A stretch of 7,171 nucleotides of DNA from Burkholderiales bacterium. Lineage in GTDB: Bacteria; Pseudomonadota; Gammaproteobacteria; Burkholderiales; Usitatibacteraceae. A program made the position numbers and the translations under genes. A model generated the notes under the pieces. That model made no database searches and was not told the origin of the DNA. It saw only the letters and a program-made list of their open reading frames with translations. Of the stretch, positions 1 to 5,163 are shown one piece after another; position 1 is the stretch's first letter; the number at the start of each line of letters is the position of its first letter. The stretch covers positions 1-7,171 of the forward strand of contig JADGRS010000156.1 of the NCBI GenBank assembly GCA_017880705.1, read 5' to 3'.

Positions 1-1
1 C

Positions 2-118
2 GCGGACCGCTTCGTACGAGCAGGAGTCAGTTTCAACAGCTGCCGCCCGCTTGATCGCTATGTCGGGGCGCGCGAATATGCGCCATTGCCGCCAAAATCC
101 GAACGGAGCCCAAAATGA
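2..118 (+). CDS. Possible C-terminal end of an upstream gene (partial)
   Basis: A reading frame open from the left edge runs 38 codons to a TGA at 116-118. That stop overlaps the ATG of the next gene in an ATGA arrangement, typical of translationally coupled genes. The predicted tail is basic and proline-rich and matches no family I recognise. Third-position base use is only moderately GC-biased, and another frame is also open here, so the call rests mainly on the ATGA overlap. If it is not real, the first 114 bases are simply the upstream region of the 115-573 gene. Confidence 0.3.
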   Translation, partial: ADRFVRAGVSFNSCRPLDRYVGAREYAPLPPKSERSPK

Positions 119-573
119 TGCGCGTCTTCGCCCTTGCGATTGGCCTGATCATCGTCACTGGCGGCGTACAAGCCGAGTGCATGAAGGATGGAACGCCGAG
201 CCTGATTGTTTCGCTCTCGGTCGAAGGCAGGAATCTCGATCGTTGGGAACCTGTCGCCGGGCGGATACACCGGCTGCGCCTTCCTCACGGATCCGAGCTC
301 GGGATACAGATCGATCCAACTACCGAGGAGAAATATCGCGCGCTCCTGACCGACGCTCCCTGGCGCGGGGTCGAGGAGCTTGTAAAGATCACACTCTTCG
401 AAATGAGTGGCCCAGCCCCGGTGATAATGACCTCCACGTGGGGCGGCATCAATTCAAAGCAGGGCTACGGGCCAAGCAGTGGCGCAGACAACGCTCCCTT
501 GAGCGATCAAATCGAACTTTGGCTGCACAAGTCCGTATGCGTCACGTTGGAGAACCTGAAGAGCCAGCGATGA
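115..573 (+). CDS. Exported protein of unknown function (152 aa)
   Basis: I do not recognise a family. The N-terminus is a clear signal peptide: a short basic start (MMRVF), a hydrophobic core to about residue 17, and a likely signal peptidase I site after VQA (about residue 20). The mature protein of about 130 residues should be periplasmic or secreted. It has two cysteines, one directly after the cleavage site and one near the C-terminus (SVCVTL), which could form a disulfide joining the ends. The middle reads as alternating beta strands with a charged helix around TTEEKYRALL. There are two adjacent ATG codons, at 115 and 118; GGAG at 105-108 is nearest to optimal for either, so the start could be one residue later. 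It is followed by a 66-base gap containing a stable hairpin, so it may be transcribed apart from the genes to its right. Confidence 0.75.
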   Translation: MMRVFALAIGLIIVTGGVQAECMKDGTPSLIVSLSVEGRNLDRWEPVAGRIHRLRLPHGSELGIQIDPTTEEKYRALLTDAPWRGVEELVKITLFEMSGPAPVIMTSTWGGINSKQGYGPSSGADNAPLSDQIELWLHKSVCVTLENLKSQR

Positions 574-579
574 AGAGCG

Positions 580-602
580 CGACGCGATTTGTATCGCTGT
601 CG
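580..602 (+). other. RNA hairpin after the first gene
   Basis: CGACGCGAT (580-588) pairs with ATCGC-T-GTCG (593-602): nine base pairs with one bulged T and a four-base TTGT loop, beginning six bases after the TGA at 571-573. No T-run follows, so it does not fit a standard intrinsic terminator. It could protect the 3' end of the upstream message, mark a processing site, or be a weak terminator. The structure is seen in the sequence; the role is inferred. Confidence 0.45.
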
Positions 603-625
603 AACATATAGCCCTGGTGGCGTCC

Positions 626-634
626 AAAGGAGGA
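626..634 (+). promoter_or_regulatory. Strong Shine-Dalgarno fixing the start of the VOC gene
   Basis: AAAGGAGGA is an almost complete complement to the 16S rRNA 3' end and lies five bases before the ATG at 640. It decides the start at 640 over an in-frame ATG at 589, which would place an implausible hydrophilic stretch ahead of the signal peptide. It is the best ribosome binding site in the window and suggests high expression. Confidence 0.85.
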
Positions 635-639
635 CAGCG

Positions 640-1122
640 ATGCGAAACACGATCTTGGCACTGATCATCGGATTTGCTTTCTTCGCGGGAGAGCTCGACG
701 CAGCGACCCCAAAGGCTCTTCCGGCGGATGTCGGATCGGGCCGCGTGGCGTGGTTCGACATCACCACGATCGACCTGGCGCGGTCCAAGGACTTTTACGG
801 AAAGTTATTCGATTGGCGATTTACGCCGGTCCAGGGCACGGATCAAGCGGCGGAGATCGTCGCGGGCGGCAAGGCGATCGGGACGCTACGCGTTGCGGAA
901 GGGGCTATCAACGCATTCAACGGCGTGGTCTACATACAAGTGGCCGATATCCGGGCCAGTTGCAAGAAGGCGACGGCGCTGGGCGGAACGATCGTCGCCG
1001 GATTCCCGTTCAATCTGCCCGACGGCAAGGGAGCCATCGCGGTGGTCGTCGATCCGGCTGGCCACCCGGTGGGCATGTACTCGAGGACACCGCTCCCGCC
1101 GGCTGCATCCCCGTCCAAGTGA
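640..1122 (+). CDS. Exported VOC/glyoxalase-fold protein
   Basis: A 160-residue protein with a signal peptide (residues 1-21, hydrophobic core ILALIIGFAFFAG, likely cleavage after LDA) followed by one complete vicinal-oxygen-chelate domain. The first beta-alpha-beta-beta-beta unit begins at about residue 35 with GRVAWFDITTIDLARSKDFY, followed by KLFDW. The second begins near residue 95 (VVYIQVADI) and ends with the family hallmark VVVDPAGHPVGMY at 136-148. This resembles the VOC subgroup annotated as glyoxalase/bleomycin resistance-like or lyase-like proteins. The usual metal-binding His/Glu set is not obvious, so it may bind a ligand without being a glyoxalase I. Most VOC proteins are cytosolic, so export is unusual. 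It sits 64 bases before ridA and could share its transcript. The fold is confident; substrate and activity are unknown. Confidence 0.88.
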   Translation: MRNTILALIIGFAFFAGELDAATPKALPADVGSGRVAWFDITTIDLARSKDFYGKLFDWRFTPVQGTDQAAEIVAGGKAIGTLRVAEGAINAFNGVVYIQVADIRASCKKATALGGTIVAGFPFNLPDGKGAIAVVVDPAGHPVGMYSRTPLPPAASPSK

Positions 1123-1186
1123 GGGCAGCGCTTGTCATCATGGGTCAGGAGAGCTTGTCCTGCATTTCTGGATGGGGAAACCTCGC

Positions 1187-1573
1187 ATGACGATTCGGAA
1201 GGAAGTGGTGGAAAGCCAGCGAGTACCTCGAATTGGTCCGTACTCCCAGGCCGTTCGCGCCGGAGGCCGGGTCTTCACCGCTGGCCAGCCGGGCATCGAT
1301 CCGCGCACCGGGGTCGTTGCGGGGGAGGATTTCGAGGCGCAGGCGAGGCAAGCATTCGCCAATCTGCGTGCCGTTCTCGAAGATGCTGGAAGCAGCCTGG
1401 ACCAGGTTGTTCGCGTCACGTGCTTTGTCACGGATGCCGGCGCTTTCGCCACGTTGAACAAGCTCTTCGGGGAATACTTTCCGACTTCGCCGCCCGCGCG
1501 GTCAACTCCGGTGGTCTCGCTACCGAAGGGGCTGCTCTTTTCGATCGATGCCATAGCCACGATCGACCGTTGA
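1187..1573 (+). CDS. ridA: RidA family reactive enamine/imine deaminase
   Basis: A full-length 128-residue RidA (YjgF/YER057c/UK114) protein. Family landmarks in order: IGPYSQAV at 16-23, FTAGQPGIDPRTG at 30-42, QARQAFANLRAVLEDAG at 52-68, then PPAR with the substrate-carboxylate-binding arginine at residue 105 as in the archetype, and SIDAIATI at 119-126. Arg105 is the residue needed for hydrolysis of 2-aminoacrylate and related enamines made by PLP enzymes such as threonine/serine dehydratase, so deaminase activity is expected. The conserved glutamate usually found in the last strand (IEIEAIA in E. coli RidA) is Asp121 here. Family members act as cytosolic trimers. The ATG at 1187 is chosen over 1172 because GGGGAAA at 1174-1180 is correctly spaced only for 1187. 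It ends six bases before the thioesterase gene, so the two are probably co-transcribed. Confidence 0.93.
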   Translation: MTIRKEVVESQRVPRIGPYSQAVRAGGRVFTAGQPGIDPRTGVVAGEDFEAQARQAFANLRAVLEDAGSSLDQVVRVTCFVTDAGAFATLNKLFGEYFPTSPPARSTPVVSLPKGLLFSIDAIATIDR

Positions 1574-1579
1574 GGCCAT

Positions 1580-1969
1580 ATGGCGCGCCTTCCTTTCGTC
1601 GAGCACGTCGGCATTGAGATCACCGAGAAGAGCGACGGGTCCAGCACGTGCGTCCTGGCAGTTGCGCCCCATCACTTCAATTCTTCGGGGGTCGTGCACG
1701 GTGGAGCAGTGTTCACCCTCGCGGATACGGGGATGGGCGCCGCCCTCATCCCGGGATTGCAGGAGGGCGAAAGGTGCGCAACCATCGAGATCAAGATCAA
1801 CTACTTCAAGCCTGTCGTCGCGGGTGTCCTCACATGCAGCACGGAGGTCGTCAATCGCGGGAAGTCCGTTGCCCATCTCGAATCGAGCGTCTACTCCGCA
1901 GGGGTTCTTGTCGCAAGGGCAAGCGGAAACTTCGCGATCTTCAAGCCCGGCACCCGGGATGCAACCTGA
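1580..1969 (+). CDS. PaaI-type hotdog-fold acyl-CoA thioesterase
   Basis: A 129-residue single hotdog domain, the normal length for the PaaI/YbgC-like thioesterase group. Key signature at residues 31-50: HFNSSGVVHGGAVFTLADT. HGG (40-42) is the oxyanion-hole/CoA-contacting loop at the start of the hotdog helix, and Asp49 in TLADT is the expected catalytic carboxylate. The remaining strands follow (ATIEIKINYFKPV at 67-79, GVLTCSTEVVNRGKSVAHLES near 82-102, VARASGNFAIF near 111-121). The family hydrolyses thioesters such as phenylacetyl-CoA derivatives and acts in the cytosol as a dimer or tetramer. No phenylacetate degradation genes are in view, so the substrate is open. The Shine-Dalgarno GAGG overlaps the ridA stop codon (1571-1573), indicating coupled translation with ridA. 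It is unlikely to be anything but a hotdog protein. Confidence 0.92.
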   Translation: MARLPFVEHVGIEITEKSDGSSTCVLAVAPHHFNSSGVVHGGAVFTLADTGMGAALIPGLQEGERCATIEIKINYFKPVVAGVLTCSTEVVNRGKSVAHLESSVYSAGVLVARASGNFAIFKPGTRDAT

Positions 1970-1997
1970 CCTGAATATGCCGCGCGTTCTTTCGCCA

Positions 1998-2810
1998 ATG
2001 ACCGATACCGACAAAGTCTTCGCGGGCTCGATTCCGAAGCTCTATGAATCGCACCTGGTCCCGCTGATCTTCGAGCCCTACGCCGCGGACCTGGCGGGCC
2101 GGCTTGCTTCGAGATCGCCGGTGCGCGTGCTCGAGATTGCCGCGGGCACGGGCGTGGTGACTCGCAAGTTGGCATCGGTGCTGCCCGAAGGTGTCTCCAT
2201 CGTCGCGACGGATCTCAATCAACCGATGCTGGACCAGGCTTCCGCGGCCGGAACCCGGCGCCCCGTGGAGTGGCGCCAAGCCGATGCGATGCAGCTGCCA
2301 TTCGGAGACCGATCGTTCGACGCGGTCGTCTGCCAGTTCGGAGCGATGTTCTTCCCCGACAAGGCGAAGGCATTTTCCGAGGCACGCCGGGTGCTGGGTC
2401 CCGGGGGCGTCTTCATGTTCAACGTGTGGGATCGAATCGAGGAGAACGAATTCGCCGACACCGTGACGACGGCGCTGGGATCCCTGTTTCCCGAGGACCC
2501 GCCGCGATTCATGGCCCGCGTTCCCCATGGCTATCACGATCGTTCGGCTATCGAGCGCGATCTGAAGAACGGCGGATTCACCGCGTCGCCGGAAATCAGC
2601 ACCGTTGCGGCGCGCAGTCGTGCAGCGTCTGCCAGGGTGCCGGCGATCGCGTACTGCCAGGGCACGCCGCTGCGGAACGAGATCGAGGCGCGCGGCGTCT
2701 CGCGTCTCGGGGAAGCGACCGACGTCGCGGAGAAAGCCATCGCAGGGAAATTCGGCGTGGGAGCCGTGGACGGCAAGATACAGGCGCACATCGTCGTCAT
2801 CGAGAACTGA
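1998..2810 (+). CDS. Class I SAM-dependent methyltransferase (UbiE/type 11-like)
   Basis: A 270-residue Rossmann methyltransferase. Motif I is VLEIAAGTGVVTRKLA (44-59); the acidic residue that binds the SAM ribose is Asp72 in IVATDLN; motif II with ADAMQLPFGDRSFDAVVCQF runs 95-114; motif III is RRVLGPGGVFMFNVWD (130-145). The N-terminal stretch DKVFAGSIPKLYESHLVPLIFEPYA and the variable C-terminal half (about 150-270) match the small-molecule methyltransferase subgroup near UbiE/ArsM-like proteins. The cysteine set of arsenite methyltransferases is absent. The substrate cannot be read from sequence. ATGs at 1959, 1977 and 1998 are all in frame and none has a good Shine-Dalgarno. I chose 1998 because related proteins usually begin just before DKVFAGSIP. 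A start at 1959 would overlap the thioesterase end. It follows the thioesterase by 28 bases. Confidence 0.88.
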   Translation: MTDTDKVFAGSIPKLYESHLVPLIFEPYAADLAGRLASRSPVRVLEIAAGTGVVTRKLASVLPEGVSIVATDLNQPMLDQASAAGTRRPVEWRQADAMQLPFGDRSFDAVVCQFGAMFFPDKAKAFSEARRVLGPGGVFMFNVWDRIEENEFADTVTTALGSLFPEDPPRFMARVPHGYHDRSAIERDLKNGGFTASPEISTVAARSRAASARVPAIAYCQGTPLRNEIEARGVSRLGEATDVAEKAIAGKFGVGAVDGKIQAHIVVIEN

Positions 2811-2837
2811 TAGCGGCGACCAACAGCGAGGAATCCA

Positions 2838-3485
2838 GTGTCAAAACTTCGTGTCCAGAGCTTCGGAGTGTCCATCGACGGCTACAGCGCCGGGCCGAAC
2901 CAGGACCTGCAGAATCCGCTCGGCGTCGGAGGACCCGAGCTGATGGAGTGGCTCTTCCACACGCGCATGTTCCAGAAGATGCACGGCCAGGGCGAGGGCG
3001 AGGCGGGAGTCGACAACGCAATCGCGGAGCAGGGCTTTGCCGGCATCGGCGCCTGGATTCTCGGACGCAACATGTTCGGTCCCATCCGGGGCCCGTGGCC
3101 CGATGACAGCTGGAAGGGCTGGTGGGGCGACGAGCCGCCGTATCGCGTGCCCGTCTTCGTGCTGACGCATCACCCGCGCGCGCCGATCAAGATGGCCGGC
3201 GGCACGGAATTCCGGTTCGTCACCGAAGGCATTCATGCCGCGCTCGAGCAGGCGAGGGCGGCGGCCGGCGGGCGCGATGTTCGCCTGGGCGGCGGCGTGG
3301 CGACCGTGCGGCAATATCTACAGGCCTCGTTGATCGACGAGCTGCATCTCGCGGTACGGCCCGTCCTGCTCGGTTCCGGGGAGAATCTGTTCAGCGGCAT
3401 CGACTTGCGCGCCCTGGGCTACGAATGCGAGAGGCACGTCGCGGGCGAGCGTGCGATGCATGTCTTCTTGCGGCGCGTTTCATGA
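2838..3485 (+). CDS. RibD C-terminal/dihydrofolate reductase-fold protein
   Basis: A 215-residue protein of the RibD-C/DHFR-like family. Signatures: an N-terminal strand and loop VQSFGVSIDGYSAGP (6-20), AWILGRNMFGP (72-82), PVFVLTHHPR (105-114), and the NADPH-binding segment RLGGGVATVRQYL (149-161) followed by DELHLAVRPVLLGSGENLF (167-185). The family covers pyrimidine reductases of riboflavin synthesis and many stand-alone reductases of unknown substrate. A deaminase domain is absent and no rib genes are nearby, so this is probably one of the latter, NADPH-dependent and cytosolic. The start is GTG at 2838, supported by GAGGAA at 2828-2833. It lies 27 bases after the methyltransferase. Its TGA is convergent with the cytochrome gene stop, with a six-base overlap. 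Confidence 0.9.
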   Translation: MSKLRVQSFGVSIDGYSAGPNQDLQNPLGVGGPELMEWLFHTRMFQKMHGQGEGEAGVDNAIAEQGFAGIGAWILGRNMFGPIRGPWPDDSWKGWWGDEPPYRVPVFVLTHHPRAPIKMAGGTEFRFVTEGIHAALEQARAAAGGRDVRLGGGVATVRQYLQASLIDELHLAVRPVLLGSGENLFSGIDLRALGYECERHVAGERAMHVFLRRVS

Positions 3486-3836
3486 TTCCGGATGAACCCG
3501 CGGCGCGAGCGACACCACCTTGCAGACCGAGGGCGGGCAGGGGTACTTGTAGTAGGTATTGTTGAGATACAGGGTGACGTCGTCGATCTCCTCGTCGCCC
3601 CAACGCAACGTGAGGTTGTCGTTCCAGCGGCGCACCCACCGGCGCACGTCGTCGAAATCGGTCGCCACGCGCTTCGCGCGGCCATGGACGCTCTCCGAGT
3701 GGCAACTGCCGCAGCGCGATTCGTAGAGGGCGGCGCCTCGCGCCGCATCGGCCGCGGTGGCGATGCGCGGGGCAAGGAGGATGACGAGCGTCGAGGCGAA
3801 GAGCATGGCAAGGGGAGTCGAATGGCGGCGAAGCAT
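3480..3836 (-). CDS. Periplasmic monohaem cytochrome c lacking an axial methionine
   Basis: A 118-residue precursor. The signal peptide has a basic start (MLRRH), a hydrophobic core over 9-22, and a likely cleavage after ATA at residue 28, giving a mature protein of about 90 residues. The single haem site is CGSCH at 42-46, with His46 as proximal ligand. The only methionines are residues 1 and 11, both in the signal peptide, so Met ligation is impossible. Candidate sixth ligands are His51, Asn72 or Asn74 in RRWNDN, or none. Haem site plus a helix rich in Trp/Arg/Asn recalls the SHP-type cytochromes (DUF1924), where Asn is the distal ligand and O2 or NO can bind; this likeness is my inference from memory of the pattern. 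Cys100 and Cys105 (CPPSVC) may form a disulfide. GGAGA at 3845-3841 gives a good ribosome binding site. An FNR/Dnr-like operator lies upstream. Confidence 0.9.
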   Translation of the reverse strand: MLRRHSTPLAMLFASTLVILLAPRIATAADAARGAALYESRCGSCHSESVHGRAKRVATDFDDVRRWVRRWNDNLTLRWGDEEIDDVTLYLNNTYYKYPCPPSVCKVVSLAPRVHPES

Positions 3837-3864
3837 GGAATCTCCAGGATGGGACGGCTAGCTG

Positions 3865-3870
3865 ATTTTG
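3865..3870 (-). promoter_or_regulatory. Predicted -10 element of the cytochrome gene
   Basis: Reading leftward on the minus strand, CAAAAT matches TATAAT at four of six positions, in otherwise very GC-rich DNA. It would put the transcription start near 3857-3858, leaving a leader of about 21 bases that contains the GGAGA ribosome binding site. No good -35 is present at the right spacing, as expected for a promoter needing an activator bound at about -41. Prediction only. Confidence 0.4.
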
Positions 3871-3891
3871 CGGCGCCTGCGGGGAGCGGGC

Positions 3892-3905
3892 GTGACATAC
3901 GTCAA
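3892..3905. promoter_or_regulatory. FNR/Anr/Dnr-type operator upstream of the cytochrome gene
   Basis: On the + strand GTGAC-ATAC-GTCAA; on the cytochrome strand TTGAC-GTAT-GTCAC. This has the architecture of FNR/Dnr boxes (TTGAT/C-N4-G/ATCAA), with four of the five base pairs of each arm symmetric. Its centre (3898.5) lies about 62 bases upstream of the cytochrome ATG and 40.5-41.5 bases before the start predicted from the -10 element, the usual place for class II activation by FNR-family proteins. It suggests induction by low oxygen or nitric oxide. It is also 28 bases from the ATG of the divergent gene, which is too close to activate that gene in the standard way but could repress it. Confidence 0.5.
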
Positions 3906-3932
3906 ATCGGCTCGCATCGCCGCCCGCCTTCA

Positions 3933-4454
3933 ATGAAGCCGCTGCGGGCGCTCGCCGCCACGGTCTTGCTGCTGTCGTCGTCCGCGATTTGCGTCGCCGG
4001 CCAGGCCGGCAAGGCCGGCGACCCGGAGTACTTTCTCGAAGGCATGCGATGCCTCGAAGGGCCCTTCGCCCTGCGCCTGCCCGCAACGCTTCCGGAACTC
4101 CTGGCGATGGCCCCCGTGCTTTCGCAGCAGGTGCTGCAGTTCGAGCAGTGGGAAGGCTACAAGGCCACTCGAAAAAGGGTCCGTTTCGCGGGCCTCACCC
4201 TCGGTCTCGTCACCTACTCCAATGACCCCGGACGCTACTCGCTCGCTTCGGCGGAGATCCGCAGCGAGGCCTGGCTGCGCATATCGCCGTTCGGTGTCGG
4301 CCAGGACACCGACGTGATTCGCCGCCGCCTGGGCCGTGTCGCCGAGGACGACGACGAGCTCCGGTCCGTCTATTCCGGCGAGAACGAGAGCGTTCATTTC
4401 GAGACGCGCTCCGGGCGTGTCACCGCCGTCATCTACGAGTGCTACACAGGATAG
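3933..4454 (+). CDS. Exported protein of unknown function (173 aa)
   Basis: I do not recognise a named family. The N-terminus is a signal peptide (MKPLRALAATVLLLSSSAIC, cleavage probably after VAG at about residue 23). Cys20 lies in the signal region but not in a convincing lipobox, so a soluble periplasmic protein is more likely than a lipoprotein. The mature part has exactly two cysteines, Cys40 (GMRC) and Cys170 (YEC), suggesting one disulfide tying both ends. The C-terminal half (residues 118-170: SPFGVGQDTDVIRRRLG, a turn, then SVHFETRSGRVTAVIYE) has the helix-then-two-strands pattern of BamE/SmpA-like folds; that is only a pattern guess. No Shine-Dalgarno precedes the ATG at 3933. The start is set by the signal peptide, and the same frame continues open upstream to 3492 only as antisense of the cytochrome gene. 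It begins 96 bases from the divergent cytochrome ATG and ends nine bases before the membrane protein gene. Confidence 0.78.
   Translation: MKPLRALAATVLLLSSSAICVAGQAGKAGDPEYFLEGMRCLEGPFALRLPATLPELLAMAPVLSQQVLQFEQWEGYKATRKRVRFAGLTLGLVTYSNDPGRYSLASAEIRSEAWLRISPFGVGQDTDVIRRRLGRVAEDDDELRSVYSGENESVHFETRSGRVTAVIYECYTG
4035..4068. repeat. Cluster of nested inverted and direct repeats inside a coding sequence
   Basis: Three elements are packed together: a hairpin AGGCAT-gcg-ATGCCT at 4040-4054; a perfect 14-base palindrome CGAAGGGCCCTTCG at 4055-4068; and a direct repeat CTCGAAGG at 4035-4042 and 4053-4060. They cover residues 35-46 of the exported protein, just after the signal peptide. This may only reflect codon choice in GC-rich DNA, but the density is higher than in the rest of the window. 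Confidence 0.5.
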
Positions 4455-4463
4455 AAGGGAATC

Positions 4464-5129
4464 ATGTTCGCGGGTCACGTAGGCGCGGCACTGGCCATCG
4501 GGCGAGCGGAAAGGCGCGTGAACGTCGGCGCGTTCATCCTGGCTGCCGTCCTGCTCGACGTCGTGCTCTGGGTGTTGGTCCTGCTCGGCTGCGAATCCGT
4601 GACCATTCCCGCCGACTTCGCCGACACTCATCAAGCGAAGTTCGTCTTTCCGTATTCGCACGGCTTGCTCGCGGGCATCGGCTGGTCGGCGCTGGCGGGT
4701 GTTGCCACCTTCCTCTGGTATCCGCGCCTGCAGGCAAAGGCGCGTGCCGCGGCGCTCGTCGCAGCCGCGGTCTTCTCCCATTGGCTTCTCGATGCGCTCG
4801 TTCATGCGCCGGAGTTGCCGATCGCGGGCGCCGGCTCGGCGAAGGTGGGTCTCGGGCTGTGGAACACCATGCCGGTGGCAATCGCTCTCGAGGGATTCAT
4901 CGCCGTGGCGGGCCTCTACCTATTCGTATCGGGCGCTTCGCTGTCGCGCGCGAGGAAGATCGGGCTCTCGGTGCTGTGCCTTCTCGTCCTTGCGCTCACC
5001 GTGGCGGGAATGACCGTCGCACGACCTCCGCCCTCGGCAACGGCAATGGCCGCGAGCTCGCTCGCCACGATCGCCGTGATCTGCATCCTCGCAGGTTGGC
5101 TTGGCAGGCGACCCGGCTATCATCCATGA
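4464..5129 (+). CDS. Multi-pass inner membrane protein with conserved His/Asp residues
   Basis: A 221-residue protein with about six hydrophobic segments (roughly 20-42, 66-86, 94-112, 134-155, 165-185, 195-213). It resembles a family of bacterial membrane proteins usually annotated as hypothetical or as membrane-bound metal-dependent hydrolases. Features shared with that family: MFAGHVG at the start (His5), LLDVVLW (Asp32), FPYSHGLL (His66), and FSHWLLDALVHAPELP (His106, Asp110, His114), followed by KVGLGLWN. Polar His/Asp residues in or at the ends of helices suggest a metal site, but activity is unproven and a transport role is possible. GAAGGGA at 4455-4461 is a good ribosome binding site. 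It begins nine bases after the exported-protein gene, so the two are probably co-transcribed. The function call is cautious; membrane location is confident. Confidence 0.82.
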   Translation: MFAGHVGAALAIGRAERRVNVGAFILAAVLLDVVLWVLVLLGCESVTIPADFADTHQAKFVFPYSHGLLAGIGWSALAGVATFLWYPRLQAKARAAALVAAAVFSHWLLDALVHAPELPIAGAGSAKVGLGLWNTMPVAIALEGFIAVAGLYLFVSGASLSRARKIGLSVLCLLVLALTVAGMTVARPPPSATAMAASSLATIAVICILAGWLGRRPGYHP

Positions 5130-5163
5130 TGGATCGAGGCCCGTCCCCTGACCCGAGGCATCC

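Noticed and set aside
574..1186. Integron attC sites between the small genes
   Set aside because: I looked for GTTRRRY/RYYYAAC core pairs in the gaps. The closest string (GTTGAGG near 1569) misses the last position and has no partner; the hairpin at 580-602 lacks the attC cores.
1941..2789. Minus-strand open frame of 282 codons
   Set aside because: Shadow of the methyltransferase gene, which has all its SAM-binding motifs on the + strand.
3492..3932. Upstream in-frame extension of the 173-residue exported protein
   Set aside because: This part is the antisense of the cytochrome c gene. The signal peptide at 3933 marks the true start.
4001..4020. Short tandem GGCCGGC repeat
   Set aside because: It encodes a simple AGQAGKAGD stretch and is only about two and a half copies, so it is probably chance in GC-rich coding sequence.
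3930..4805. Minus-strand open frame of 291 codons
   Set aside because: Antisense of an exported protein with a signal peptide and a membrane protein with clear helices. The antisense product shows no domain.
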